Notes: a model not told the origin generated them from the sequence alone. Shown: positions 24,838 to 34,695, numbered from the stretch's first letter. The stretch: 64,000 nucleotides of DNA from Pseudomonas entomophila (GCF_013523125.1 NZ_JAAMQJ010000016.1:1-64000); one strand, 5' to 3'. Numbers and translations: made by a program.

Positions 24838-27126
24838 GTGCCTACACGTCCGATCTCGTATGACGGACCGGGAGCGTTACCGTTGACCATCGCCGACCCT
24901 TCTCTCCAGCAAGCCATCGAACGCTGCGCCCAAGAGCCCATTCGCGTACCTGGCAGCATTCAGCCCCAAGGCTTCCTGCTCGTGCTGGACGAAAGCGATT
25001 TCAGCATTCTGCAAGCCAGCGAGAATGCCGAGCGCTGGCTGGGCCTGTCGGCGCACGCGCTGATCGGGCGGGACGCACGCCAGTTTCTGGATGCCGAATT
25101 CGACCTTGAGCTGAACCTGGAGCAGATGCCGGAACAGGAAAACTTCCCCTTCCACATCAGCAACGTGCGACTGTGCGCCGAGGGCGCCTCGGGCGATCTC
25201 CTGCAATTGCTGGTTCATCGCCATGACCAGGTCCTGCTGGCCGAGTTCGAACCGTGCAAGCGCATGGTCTCGCAGAACAGCCACTATTGGCTGATCCGCG
25301 CCTTCGTCGGCAGCCTGCACCAGGTGGGCGACACCCATGACCTGCTGACGCGTAGCGTCCAGGAAATCAAGCGCCTGACCGGCTTTGGCCGGGTCAAGGC
25401 CTACTGCTTCGATGCCGAAGGCAATGGCCTGGTCCTGGCCGAAGAAGCCGAACCCGGCTATCCACGCTACCTGGGCTTGTGCTTTCCGGCCTCGGACATT
25501 CCGCGCCAGGCCCGCGAGCTGTATCGCATCAACCGGATCCGCCTGATCGGCGATGCCAACTACCAACCCGCTCGCCTGGTACCTGAAAACAACCCACGCA
25601 CCGGCAAGCCGCTCGACCTCAGCTTCGCCTCGTTGCGCAGCGTCTCGCCCGTGCACCTGCACTACATGCGCAACATGGGCACCCTGGCGTCGATGTCGCT
25701 CTCGATCGTGGTGGAGGGCAAGCTGTGGGGATTGATCTCCTGTCACCACGATGAACCGCGGACGGTGGATTTCCAGACGCGCACTGCCTGCGAATTGCTG
25801 GCCAGCGTCCTGTCGCTGCAGATCGAGTCCCGCGAATCGCACACCAACACCCGCAAGCTGCTCGACTTGCGCCAGCACATCGTCAAGATGCTGTCGTCCA
25901 TGGCCGACCATGACAGCGTGGCCCTGGGCCTGCTGGAGCTGCCCGAAGTGCTGCTGGCGTTCGCCGACGCCTCGGGCGCCGCGATCATCAGCGCCGACCG
26001 CTGCGACGTCGTCGGGCAGACGCCGCCCACCGCGCAGATCACCGCCCTGGTCCATTGGCTGTCGCGCCGAGGCGACGAGAACGTCTTCCACACCGACAAC
26101 GTACGCCGCGACATCGAAGAGCTGCCAGAGCTGGGCGAGCATGCCGCCGGCGTGCTGGCCCTGGCCATCTCGCAGATCCACTCACACTACCTGGTCTGGT
26201 TCAGGCCCGAGCAGGCACGTACGGTCGAATGGGCCGGACGCCCGGAAAAACACCTCAGCCCGCAGGGCACGCTGGATCCGCGCAACAGCTTCGAGCGCTG
26301 GCAGGAAGAGGTGCGTGACTTCAGCAAGCCGTGGGATCCGTTGGTGCTTGAAAGCAGCCTGGAGCTGCGCAACGCCGTGCTCGGCATCGTTCTGCGCAAG
26401 GCCGAGGAGCTGGCTCAGCTGGCCAGCGAGCTGAAGCGCTCGAACAAGGAACTCGAGGCCTTCTCCTACAGTGTCTCCCATGACCTGCGCGCGCCCCTTC
26501 GGCACATCGCCGGCTATACCGAGCTGCTGGGCGAGATGGAAGCACAGACCTTGACCGAACGCGGCCAGCGCTTCCTGCAGCACATCGAGGAGGCGGCACG
26601 CTTCGCCGGCACCCTGGTCGACAACCTGCTCAATTTCTCGCAGATGGGCCGCTCTGCCCTGCGCCTGTCGGACGTCGACCCCAATGCGCTGATCGAAACC
26701 ATCCGCGCCGAGCTGGCGCCCGATATCGAAGGCCGTCAGATCGACTGGCAGATCGCTTCGCTGCCCAAGGTCATCGCCGACCCGGCCTTCTTGAAGATGG
26801 TCTTGCAGAACCTGATCGCCAACGCCGTCAAATACAGCCGAGGCCGCACCCCGGCGCGTATCCAGATCGGTTATCGGCAAAGTGCGACCCATACCGAGCT
26901 CTTCATCCGCGACAACGGCGTAGGCTTCGACATGACCTATGCTAACAAGCTGTTCGGGGTCTTCCAGCGCCTGCACCGCATGGAAGATTTCGAGGGGACG
27001 GGCATCGGCCTGGCCAGCGTCCGGCGCATCATCGAACGCCACGATGGCGAGGTCTGGGCCGAAGGCCAGATCGACAAGGGGGCCACGTTCCATTTTTCGC
27101 TGCCCCGACAACCGCTGCACGCTTGA
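24838..27126 (+). CDS. bphP: Second bacteriophytochrome histidine kinase
   Basis: This 762-aa light-sensing kinase is paralogous to the one at 196-2532. It has PAS_2 (about 20-125), GAF with PASDIP, PHY with tongue motif PRNSF (481-485), HisKA with H-box His548 (SYSVSHDLRAPLRH) and HATPase (GTGIGLASVRR). The presumed biliverdin Cys is Cys30 in RCAQEPIRVPG. The usual QPHG just after it reads QPQG here. The kinase core is closer to cyanobacterial-type phytochrome kinases than that of the first copy. The start is GTG 24838. The response regulator follows 15 bases downstream, so light signals probably pass to it. Confidence 0.92.
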   Translation: MPTRPISYDGPGALPLTIADPSLQQAIERCAQEPIRVPGSIQPQGFLLVLDESDFSILQASENAERWLGLSAHALIGRDARQFLDAEFDLELNLEQMPEQENFPFHISNVRLCAEGASGDLLQLLVHRHDQVLLAEFEPCKRMVSQNSHYWLIRAFVGSLHQVGDTHDLLTRSVQEIKRLTGFGRVKAYCFDAEGNGLVLAEEAEPGYPRYLGLCFPASDIPRQARELYRINRIRLIGDANYQPARLVPENNPRTGKPLDLSFASLRSVSPVHLHYMRNMGTLASMSLSIVVEGKLWGLISCHHDEPRTVDFQTRTACELLASVLSLQIESRESHTNTRKLLDLRQHIVKMLSSMADHDSVALGLLELPEVLLAFADASGAAIISADRCDVVGQTPPTAQITALVHWLSRRGDENVFHTDNVRRDIEELPELGEHAAGVLALAISQIHSHYLVWFRPEQARTVEWAGRPEKHLSPQGTLDPRNSFERWQEEVRDFSKPWDPLVLESSLELRNAVLGIVLRKAEELAQLASELKRSNKELEAFSYSVSHDLRAPLRHIAGYTELLGEMEAQTLTERGQRFLQHIEEAARFAGTLVDNLLNFSQMGRSALRLSDVDPNALIETIRAELAPDIEGRQIDWQIASLPKVIADPAFLKMVLQNLIANAVKYSRGRTPARIQIGYRQSATHTELFIRDNGVGFDMTYANKLFGVFQRLHRMEDFEGTGIGLASVRRIIERHDGEVWAEGQIDKGATFHFSLPRQPLHA

Positions 27127-27141
27127 GGACACCGCATCATC

Positions 27142-27603
27142 ATGCTCAAACCGATCCTGTTGGTCGAAGACAACCCCAGAGACCTGGAGTTGACCTTGCT
27201 GGCGCTGGAACGCAGTCAGTTGGCCAATGAAGTCATCGTCATTCGCGATGGCGCCGATGCCCTTGACTACCTGTTCCAGCGCAACGCGTTCGCGGACCGT
27301 GACCCCGGCAATCCCGCCGTGATGTTGCTGGACCTGAAACTGCCGAAGGTCGACGGCCTGGAAGTGTTGAAAATTGTCCGCGAGACGCCGGCGCTGCGCA
27401 GCATTCCGACCGTCATGCTGACCTCTTCACGCGAAGAGCCCGACCTGGAACGCGCCTACGAGCTGGGCGTGAACGCCTACGTGGTCAAGCCTGTCGACTT
27501 CAAGGAATTCGTCGCGGCGATTTCCGACCTGGGCCTCTTCTGGGCCGTGCTCAACGAGCCGCCTCCCGGATCGCTGCGCCTGCCGCGTCGGGGTCCCAAC
27601 TGA
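27142..27603 (+). CDS. Single-domain response regulator (Rcp1-like)
   Basis: This 153-aa receiver-only protein of the type that partners phytochrome kinases has acidic residues Glu9-Asp10, phospho-acceptor Asp64 (LLDLKLPKVDG), the conserved TSS switch and the Lys of VVKPVDF. It has no output domain, so it probably relays phosphate or acts by protein contact. It lies 15 bases after the phytochrome gene and 5 bases before the hybrid kinase gene. Confidence 0.92.
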   Translation: MLKPILLVEDNPRDLELTLLALERSQLANEVIVIRDGADALDYLFQRNAFADRDPGNPAVMLLDLKLPKVDGLEVLKIVRETPALRSIPTVMLTSSREEPDLERAYELGVNAYVVKPVDFKEFVAAISDLGLFWAVLNEPPPGSLRLPRRGPN

Positions 27604-27608
27604 GCCCG

Positions 27609-30005
27609 GTGGGCACGCAGTCGGTGCCACTCAAGCTGTTGATGGTCGAAGACAGCTCGATGGACGCCGAACTGACGCTGATGCGCCTGGAGCGAAACGG
27701 CCTGCAGGTCCAGGCTCGACACGTCTTCGACCACGTCGGCGCCGAGCGTGCGTTGCGCGAAGACATCTTCGACATGGTGCTGTGCGACTGCGTGCTGCCT
27801 AGCTCGTCCGGTACCGAGGTGCTGGCCATCGCTCAGCGTCTGGCACCCGACGTGCCCTTCATCTTCCTGTCGGGGATCTACGGTGAAGAGCACGCGGTGG
27901 AAATGATCCGCCTCGGCGCCACCGACTACGTCCTGAAGAAGAACCTCTCGCTGCTGCCCAAGGCTGTCAGGCGTGCGATGACCGAAGTGCAGGAGCGCCA
28001 ACGCCGTCGTCATGCCGAGCAAGCCCTGGCCGATGTCGAGGCACGCGCGCGGATCGCCATCGATGCCGCGGGCATGGGGACCTGGGACTTCCGTCCGGAG
28101 ACCGATCAGCTGATCTGGGATGACCGCTGCCGGGCCTTGTTCGGCCTGGCACTGGATGCACCGGTGAACCTGGAGGTGTTCTACGCAGGCTTGTTTGCTG
28201 AGGACTTGCCCCACGTGCGCCAGGCCGTCGAGCAGGCTTTGCAACCAAGTGGCAGCGGGCGCTACCGCGTGGAATTCCGCGTCATGGGGCATGGCGGGCA
28301 CGAGCCGCGCTGGTTGCTGAGCACCGGGCAGTCGCGTTTCGTCGACGGCCAGTGCGTGCGGTTCTCCGGCGTGCTGCAGGATGTGCATCAGCAGCACCTG
28401 GCCACCCAGGCGCTCAAGCAGCTCAACGAAATGCTGGGTGAGCGCGTGGAGCGCCGGACCCGTGAGCGCGACCGTGCGTGGGACCTGTCCCAGGACCTGT
28501 CGGCGGTGCTCAAGCAGGACCTGACGCCCGTGGCGCTCAACCCGGCCTGGGAAACGGTGCTCGGCCTCACCCGCGCGCACTTGTCCGAGACCTCCCTGCT
28601 GACGGTGCTCCCCGAATCCGCGCGGGAGATGTTCGTGTCCGAGCTGGCCGCGCTCAGCCAAGGCAATGGCAGCGCGCGCTTCGTCGGCCCCGTGCAGCAC
28701 GCCAGCGGCCAGCAGCGCTGGTTGTCGTGGGTGGTGGTGCAGGACGACGATCTGCTCTATGTCGTGGCGCGCGACATCACCAGCGAACGCGAAGCCACTC
28801 TGGAACTGGGCGAGGCCAACCGGCGACTGCGCGAGCAGATCGCCGAGCGCGAGCGAATCGAGGCGACCTTGCAACAGATGCAGCGCCTGGAGGCCGTGGG
28901 CCAGCTCACGGCCGGCGTCGCCCATGACTTCAACAACCTGCTGACGGTCATCCTGACGGGCGCCAGCTTCCTCGAACGTGACCTGGCCAAGCCTGACCTG
29001 GCCAAGGCCATGTCGCGCCTGCAGCACATCCGGGAGGCCGGCGAGCGCGGCGCCAAGCTGACCGCCCAGCTGCTGGCCTTCTCCCGACGCCAACGGCTCG
29101 AACCGATACCGGTGAACCTGAACCACACCTTCGCCGGCCTGGAAGAGCTGCTGCGCCGGACCCTCGGCGGCAGCATTTCGGTTCGCCTCGACCTCGACCC
29201 CTTGTTGTGGCAGGCGCTGACCGATCCGACCCAGACCGAAATGATCATCCTCAACCTGGCCATCAATGCCCGCGATGCGATGCCCGAGGGGGGACAGCTG
29301 ACCCTCAGCACCCGCAACACGCACATCGAGGCGCTGCCGCAACGCCCCGAAGAACCCGAGCCTGGGGAATACGTGAGCCTGTCGATCCGCGATACCGGCT
29401 TCGGCATGAGCGAAGAGATCGTCGGCAAGGTCTTCGAACCCTTCTTCACCACCAAGGACATCGGCAAGGGCTCGGGCCTGGGCCTGGCCCAGGTATTCGG
29501 CTTCGCCAAGCAGTCGGGCGGTGGGGTGCGCATCGTCACCGCGCCTGGCCAGGGCACCGAGGTCACGGTCTACCTGCCGGCAGTCAAGCAACCACAGGCC
29601 GCCCCGGTCAGCGGCCCAGCGACGACCTTGGCGCCCAGCCTCATCGGCAGCGACCGGACGGTCCTGTTGGTGGACGACGACGATCGGGTACGCGAGCTGA
29701 TCGGCGAAATGCTCCACCAGTACGGCTACCAGGTGCGCCAAGCCACAGGCGGCGAACACGCGCTGACGCTGCTCGATGAGCAGATCGATGTCCTGCTCAC
29801 CGACTTCGCCATGCCCGAGTTCAACGGCGCCCAGCTGGCGCAAGCGGCGCGCGAACGGTATGCCCACCTGCCTGTGGTGTTCCTGACGGGGTACGCCGAT
29901 CTCGAAGGGCTGGAGCTGCCTGGCAGCCTGGTGGTGCAGAAGCCCGTGCAACCGACCACCTTGACCAAGGCGCTCGGCGAATTGCTCGGGACTCACGGCG
30001 GCTGA
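27609..30005 (+). CDS. Hybrid sensor kinase, REC-PAS-PAS-HisKA-HATPase-REC
   Basis: This 798-aa cytosolic hybrid kinase has an N-terminal receiver with Asp60 (LCDCVLPSSSG), two PAS regions (about 145-260 and 285-400), a coiled linker, HisKA with His439 (GVAHDFNNLLTVI), HATPase (GSGLGLAQVFGF) and a C-terminal receiver with Asp732 (LLTDFAMPEFNG). The leading receiver suggests the phytochrome upstream, or its regulator, feeds into this kinase. The GTG at 27609, five bases after the previous stop, fits coupled translation; ATG 27642 is an alternative but would cut into the receiver. Confidence 0.9.
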   Translation: MGTQSVPLKLLMVEDSSMDAELTLMRLERNGLQVQARHVFDHVGAERALREDIFDMVLCDCVLPSSSGTEVLAIAQRLAPDVPFIFLSGIYGEEHAVEMIRLGATDYVLKKNLSLLPKAVRRAMTEVQERQRRRHAEQALADVEARARIAIDAAGMGTWDFRPETDQLIWDDRCRALFGLALDAPVNLEVFYAGLFAEDLPHVRQAVEQALQPSGSGRYRVEFRVMGHGGHEPRWLLSTGQSRFVDGQCVRFSGVLQDVHQQHLATQALKQLNEMLGERVERRTRERDRAWDLSQDLSAVLKQDLTPVALNPAWETVLGLTRAHLSETSLLTVLPESAREMFVSELAALSQGNGSARFVGPVQHASGQQRWLSWVVVQDDDLLYVVARDITSEREATLELGEANRRLREQIAERERIEATLQQMQRLEAVGQLTAGVAHDFNNLLTVILTGASFLERDLAKPDLAKAMSRLQHIREAGERGAKLTAQLLAFSRRQRLEPIPVNLNHTFAGLEELLRRTLGGSISVRLDLDPLLWQALTDPTQTEMIILNLAINARDAMPEGGQLTLSTRNTHIEALPQRPEEPEPGEYVSLSIRDTGFGMSEEIVGKVFEPFFTTKDIGKGSGLGLAQVFGFAKQSGGGVRIVTAPGQGTEVTVYLPAVKQPQAAPVSGPATTLAPSLIGSDRTVLLVDDDDRVRELIGEMLHQYGYQVRQATGGEHALTLLDEQIDVLLTDFAMPEFNGAQLAQAARERYAHLPVVFLTGYADLEGLELPGSLVVQKPVQPTTLTKALGELLGTHGG

Positions 30006-30538
30006 AAGGTGCGCTACCTCGGTAGCGCAGGCATCGACGCCAGGCGGACGTGGCGTCGACCTTGCCTGACTCGAATCGCAGACACGACAAAACGTCTCGA
30101 TACGCCTTCACGTATGAAACGAAAGAATTGCGAGAGGGAGAAAAAATGGCAGGGGCGGCTGGATTCGAACCAACGCATGGCAGGATCAAAACCTGCTGCC
30201 TTACCGCTTGGCGACGCCCCTGTATCCACCGACAACCGATGTGTGACTGGCTGTGCGGGAATGAGCGGCAATGTACCAAGGAAATCGGGCGATGGGAACC
30301 CCTCAAGCGAAAAAAATCTCTTAAAACAGCGGCTTAGTCCGCCGCCGCGCTTCACGGATGCCGGATGAAAGGGGCAGGCCCCAGCGCCCTCCCATCTTCG
30401 GCGGGAGACGTTCCCATCGTCTGGCGGCCTGACGCGTGCCCTCGCAACCGTTCGTCGCGTCCAGCGGCAGGTTGGCTCAACTCGCCCCAGGTAGCCTGCT
30501 CAAACGGTAACCCAGTCATTCGCACAAGGAGCACTGCC
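30006..30538. other. Intergenic region holding tRNA-Gln
   Basis: Apart from the tRNA gene on the minus strand (30147-30221) I see no other gene. The short ORFs read through the tRNA and are not credible. Confidence 0.6.
30147..30221 (-). tRNA. tRNA-Gln (anticodon TTG)
   Basis: The minus strand folds as a cloverleaf: acceptor AGGGGCG/CGCCCCT, anticodon stem GCAGG/CCTGC with loop TTTTGAT (anticodon TTG), T-arm with GGTTCGAATCC, discriminator G and an encoded CCA end. It decodes CAA glutamine codons. The structure is complete, with no insertion at its 3' end. Confidence 0.95.
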
Positions 30539-30781
30539 ATGCCGGTTTCACATGACCTGTATCAGGACCTGCACTACCCTCGCGAGATCGTGCAACAGCG
30601 TCGTCAGACGGACAAGGAACTGGACCGGCTGCTCGACGACTACATCGATATCGACAACCAGGTGCTGGCCGCCGAATCGATTTCAGCGGGCAACTACGAA
30701 GACGAGGCGCTTCGCCACCTCAAGGAACGTCGCCTGAGCGTCAAGTACCTGATCGAGCGTCAACTGGAACGCAGGGCCTGA
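30539..30781 (+). CDS. DUF465-type small coiled protein
   Basis: This 80-aa hydrophilic, mostly helical protein (MPVSHDLYQDL; KERRLSVKYLIERQL) resembles the YdcH/DUF465 family. AAGGAG is eight bases ahead of the ATG. The predicted coiled coil suggests an oligomer. No function is established. Confidence 0.75.
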   Translation: MPVSHDLYQDLHYPREIVQQRRQTDKELDRLLDDYIDIDNQVLAAESISAGNYEDEALRHLKERRLSVKYLIERQLERRA

Positions 30782-30786
30782 GCCAC

Positions 30787-31212
30787 TCAACGACCGAGTC
30801 GTCCCAGCGTGGCGGCGTCCGGCGTGCCGTCGAAGAACTGCATCAGGGCCAGTTGCCACAGCGGCTCGTCCGGGTCGGCGCTGTCGAACAGCGTCAGACA
30901 CGAGCGCAGCTTCAGGTCGTCGGGCGTACCCAGGATCTGTCGAGCACTTTTGTCGGTGTGCTGGAGCAACGTCGTCACGCAACGCTTGAGACGATGACCG
31001 AGCACCTCGTGCGCCAGATAGGCGCGCGCCTCCTCCAGCCCTGAGATCGCATAGCGCGCAGCCATCTCGCTGCGCCCCAGCCCTTGTAGCTGAGGAAAGA
31101 CGAACCACATCCAATGGCTGCGCTTGTGGCCTGCCTGCAGTTCTTGGAATACGCGTGCGTAGACCGGCTGCTGCGCTTCGACGAAACGGTTCAGAGAGTA
31201 AGGGTCGGACAT
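30787..31212 (-). CDS. DUF1810 family protein
   Basis: This 141-aa soluble protein of the DUF1810 family has the family features RFVEAQ, GHKRSHWMWFVFPQ, GLGRSEMAARYAI and the C-terminal FDSADPDEPLWQLALMQFFDG. The start is taken at MSDPYS, as in homologues; an in-frame upstream start would add seven residues. It converges with the DUF465 gene, with five bases between the stops. Function unknown. Confidence 0.85.
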   Translation of the reverse strand: MSDPYSLNRFVEAQQPVYARVFQELQAGHKRSHWMWFVFPQLQGLGRSEMAARYAISGLEEARAYLAHEVLGHRLKRCVTTLLQHTDKSARQILGTPDDLKLRSCLTLFDSADPDEPLWQLALMQFFDGTPDAATLGRLGR

Positions 31213-31366
31213 GGGTCGGCTCCGTGTGCACAAGCCCTCAGCCTACGCCACCTGCGGCCGTGGTGCGACCTCCGGCTCGCCTGCCGTCCATGCGCTGCCT
31301 GCCCCTTCGCGAGCGAATGCCGCTATCATCGCCTGCCTCTTCGCATTGAATGGCACATGATTGGCG

Positions 31367-32635
31367 ATGCATACCCTCGACGACCTCAAGGCCGGACGCT
31401 TGCGCGGCCTGACCCGCCTGGACCTCAGCCAAGACCTGGATGAATGCCCGCAGGAAATCTTCAGCCTGGCCGACAGCCTGGAGGTGCTGAACCTCTCGAA
31501 CAACCGGCTCAGGCGCCTGCCGCACGACCTGCACCGCCTGACGCACTTGAAGGTGCTGTTCTGCTCGGACAACCTGTTCACCGAGCTTCCTCTGGGCGTT
31601 GGCCAGTGCCAGCGACTCGAGACCGTCGGGTTTCGCAACAACCTCATCGAACACGTCGACGGTCGTGCGCTGCCACCCGCCTTGCGCGCCTTGATCCTGA
31701 CCGAAAACCGGCTCGAGGCCCTGCCTGACGCGCTGGGTGACTGCGTGCACCTGCAAAAGCTCATGCTTTCGGGCAACCGCCTGAGCCAGCTGCCAGAGGC
31801 CCTGGTACGCTGCGAACATCTCGAGCTGCTGCGCCTGGCCAGCAACCGCCTGACGGCCCTGCCCCGTTGGCTGCTGGGCCTGCCCAGGCTCGCCTGGCTG
31901 GCGTTCTCGGGCAACCCTTGCGAACCCGAGCCCCTGGCAGATCTCAAGGCCTGTCGCTCGGTCAGCTGGCATCGTGTGACCGTGGAGGAAGAGCTGGGCC
32001 GAGGCGCCTCGGGCGTCATTCATCGCGCTCACCTCGACGACGATCCAGCCCCAGTCGCCGTGAAACTGTTCAAAGGCGCCTTGACCAGTGACGGCGCGCC
32101 GCTGGCCGAGGTCCGGGCCTGCCTGGCGGCAGGGCAACATGCAGGCCTGACCGGCCTGCTCGGCCGCATCGATGACCACCCTACGGGGCTACCGGCGCTG
32201 GTCATGCCGCTGATCGACCCTGCCTGGTTCAACCTTGCCGGGCCGCCCAGCCTCGACAGTTGCACCCGTGATCGCTACCCGGCCCGGCCGCCCTTGCGCT
32301 TGCCGGCCCTACGCCGGCTGGCGCGTACCATAGCCCTGGCTGGCGCACACCTGCATGCCCGCGGCCTCAACCACGGCGACCTGTACGCGCACAACATCCT
32401 GTGCGATGACGAAGGCCAAGGCCTGCTGGGCGACTTCGGGGCGGCGGCGTTCTCGCCACACGGCCTGGCCGACGGCCTGGAACGTCTCGAAGTCCGCGCC
32501 TTCGGCATCCTGCTCGACGAACTGCTCGAACAGGCCGGCGCCGAGGCGCCCGACCTGCGTCAGCTGGCCCAGGACTGCCAGCAGCCAGCGGTCGCCTCGC
32601 GCCCCTCCTTCGAGCAGGTGGCGGCGCGCCTGTGA
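31367..32635 (+). CDS. Leucine-rich-repeat protein kinase
   Basis: This 422-aa protein has about seven N-terminal LRRs (to about residue 185, for example LEVLNLSNNRLRRLP) and a C-terminal eukaryotic-like kinase domain. Visible kinase features are the glycine loop LGRGASGVIHRA, the VAVK lysine, a catalytic loop NHGDLYAHNIL in place of HRD, and DFG in LLGDFGAA. There is no signal peptide or TM segment, so it is probably cytosolic. The start is ATG 31367, although TTG two codons earlier is possible. Substrate unknown. Confidence 0.85.
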   Translation: MHTLDDLKAGRLRGLTRLDLSQDLDECPQEIFSLADSLEVLNLSNNRLRRLPHDLHRLTHLKVLFCSDNLFTELPLGVGQCQRLETVGFRNNLIEHVDGRALPPALRALILTENRLEALPDALGDCVHLQKLMLSGNRLSQLPEALVRCEHLELLRLASNRLTALPRWLLGLPRLAWLAFSGNPCEPEPLADLKACRSVSWHRVTVEEELGRGASGVIHRAHLDDDPAPVAVKLFKGALTSDGAPLAEVRACLAAGQHAGLTGLLGRIDDHPTGLPALVMPLIDPAWFNLAGPPSLDSCTRDRYPARPPLRLPALRRLARTIALAGAHLHARGLNHGDLYAHNILCDDEGQGLLGDFGAAAFSPHGLADGLERLEVRAFGILLDELLEQAGAEAPDLRQLAQDCQQPAVASRPSFEQVAARL

Positions 32636-32703
32636 CCCCGAACGGGGGCCGCAGCACCTGAATGCCGCCCTCCTTCTTCCTAACCCTCTCGTCGAGCTTC
32701 AGC

Positions 32704-33570
32704 ATGGACATCGATCAAGCCCGGACCTTCCTCGAAATCGCGCGCTGCGGCAGCCTGGTCGCCGCCGCCGATCGCCTCTGCGTGTCGCAGACCGCGATCA
32801 GTGCACGGGTCCAGCGCCTGGAGCAGCAACTGGCCTGTCAACTGTTCGTGCGGGGCCGCAGCGGCGCTCGCCTGACGCCAGACGGTGAAGCCTTCCTGAG
32901 TTACGCCAATCAACTGGTCCAGACGTGGGACGCCGCGCGCCGAGACCTGCCACGCGCGCCGGGCGGACAACCGGTGCTGAACATCGGCGGCGAGGTCAGC
33001 CTGGGCACACCCTTGATGCTCGAATGGGTCTGCGCAGTGCGTCAGGCGCTGCCGGAGCATGCGGTTCGCAGCGAAGTCAGCGATGGCGAGTCGTTGTTGC
33101 GCAAGGTCGAAATGGGCTTGCTCGATGCCGTGCTGGTCTATCAGCCGAGCTATGCACCCGGCTTGCAGGTAGAGCAACTGATGGAAGAAAAGCTGGTCCG
33201 GATTCAGCGCAAGGACCGGCCGGCGCCCTATGTCTACGTCGACTGGGGCGAAGCCTTTCGCCGCCAGCACGATGCCGCACTGCCCGAATGCGCACGGGCA
33301 GACGTGAGTTTCAACCTGGGACCGCTGGCCTTGCAGTTCATTCTCGACCAGGGTGGCAGCGGTTACTTTCGTACGCGCGTGGTGCAGGCCTACCTGGACA
33401 GCGGTGTGTTCGAACGGGTCGTGCAGGCACCCGAGTTCACCTACCCCACCTTTCTGGTGCATGCCCGCGAGCGCGACAGCGACGCCTTGCAGTGCGCGCT
33501 GAATCTGCTGCGACACCAGGTGGCCGAGGACACCAGCGACTGGTCACAGCGCTGGGATCCGCTCGCCTGA
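32704..33570 (+). CDS. LysR-family transcriptional regulator
   Basis: This 288-aa regulator has an N-terminal winged helix-turn-helix (MDIDQARTFLEIARCGSLVAAA; VSQTAISARVQRLE) and a C-terminal effector-binding domain. The start at 32704 matches the family N-terminus. Its 3' end overlaps the convergent HPP/CBS gene by 27 bases. The target genes cannot be read from context because LysR targets are normally divergent and no divergent neighbour is present. Confidence 0.88.
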   Translation: MDIDQARTFLEIARCGSLVAAADRLCVSQTAISARVQRLEQQLACQLFVRGRSGARLTPDGEAFLSYANQLVQTWDAARRDLPRAPGGQPVLNIGGEVSLGTPLMLEWVCAVRQALPEHAVRSEVSDGESLLRKVEMGLLDAVLVYQPSYAPGLQVEQLMEEKLVRIQRKDRPAPYVYVDWGEAFRRQHDAALPECARADVSFNLGPLALQFILDQGGSGYFRTRVVQAYLDSGVFERVVQAPEFTYPTFLVHARERDSDALQCALNLLRHQVAEDTSDWSQRWDPLA

Positions 33571-34695
33571 TACCTGGGCCGGCGCATCGAGCAGACGACG
33601 TTCCAGCCCAGCGATCAGGTCGGTCTGGGTCACCACACCGACCAGCGCATCGCCTTCCAGCACCGGCAGGCAATGCAGGCCCTGCTCGCACAGCAGTGGC
33701 AGCAGGTAGGCCAAAGGCTGCTGGGCACTGACGCTGACGACCCGGCGACTCATGATGTGCGCCAGGCGCACCGAACGGCGCGTCAGCAGGCCGCGCCAAC
33801 TGAAACGGCCCCGAGCCATGGCGGGCCCGACCAGATCGCTGAGACTGACGATGCCGACGAGACGCCCCTGATCGAGCACCGGCAACGTGTGAAGACGGTG
33901 GCTCGACAGCAGCCGCCAGGCCTCTTCCAGGCTGGTCCGAGGGGTGGCGACCTGGATGTCACGGGACATCACCGAGGCGGCCGTGAGCCCGCCGAGGCTA
34001 CGTTGCAGCGCCTGTCGCTCGGTGGCCAGGATGATCCGTTCCAGCTCATCGCGGGTGACATCGACGAACTCGCCCAGCGCCTCCAGGGCCTGATCCAAGT
34101 CCTCGGCATTGACACCGACACGCTCGGTCGGCAGGGGGTCGTGGGTATGATGAAGGTCTTTGCGCGGCGCCGCGCCCTTGGGGTAACGCACGCCGGTCAG
34201 GCGATTGTAGAGCACCGCGACCGTGACCAGGATCACGGCGTTGAGCAGGACCGGCTCGAGCACCCGATCACCCATCGCCACCAGCCCAGGGTCGGCCAGC
34301 ACCAGGCTGGCTGCCACCCCGCCGCCCGGCGGATGCAGGCAGCGCAGCAGGCACATCACCAGGATCGATACGCCCAGCGCAGCGGCGGCGACCCAGAGCG
34401 CATCGCCCAGGCCTTGGCGCATGGCCAGGCCGACGAGGCCGGCCAGCGCATAGCTCCCGATCACCGGCCAAGGTTGGGCCAGAGGGCCTGAGTGAACGGC
34501 GAAAACCAGCACGGCCGATGCCGCCAACGGGCCGAGCAGGTGCAAGGCGATCGAGGGGCCGAAGGCCAGACTGCATGACCAGCCGGCCAGGAACAGGCCC
34601 AGTACGGCGCCAAGACCTGCACGCAGCCATTCGCGTGGCGGTGTATTCAGGGAGGGCGGCAGCTGCCAGCGGGTGTTTGAGGTTCTGGAGAACAT
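33544..34695 (-). CDS. HPP-family membrane protein with CBS domains
   Basis: This 383-aa protein has an N-terminal HPP membrane domain of four to five helices (FGPSIALHLLGPLA; CLHPPGGGVAASLVL) and a cytosolic tail with two CBS domains (SVMSRDIQVATPRTSLEEAW and HIMSRRVVSVSAQQPLAYL). HPP proteins are linked to nitrite or anion transport and CBS pairs bind adenyl nucleotides, so nucleotide-regulated transport is inferred. ATG 34695 is the best start, though no clear Shine-Dalgarno is seen. Confidence 0.82.
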   Translation of the reverse strand: MFSRTSNTRWQLPPSLNTPPREWLRAGLGAVLGLFLAGWSCSLAFGPSIALHLLGPLAASAVLVFAVHSGPLAQPWPVIGSYALAGLVGLAMRQGLGDALWVAAAALGVSILVMCLLRCLHPPGGGVAASLVLADPGLVAMGDRVLEPVLLNAVILVTVAVLYNRLTGVRYPKGAAPRKDLHHTHDPLPTERVGVNAEDLDQALEALGEFVDVTRDELERIILATERQALQRSLGGLTAASVMSRDIQVATPRTSLEEAWRLLSSHRLHTLPVLDQGRLVGIVSLSDLVGPAMARGRFSWRGLLTRRSVRLAHIMSRRVVSVSAQQPLAYLLPLLCEQGLHCLPVLEGDALVGVVTQTDLIAGLERRLLDAPAQVSGERIPAL

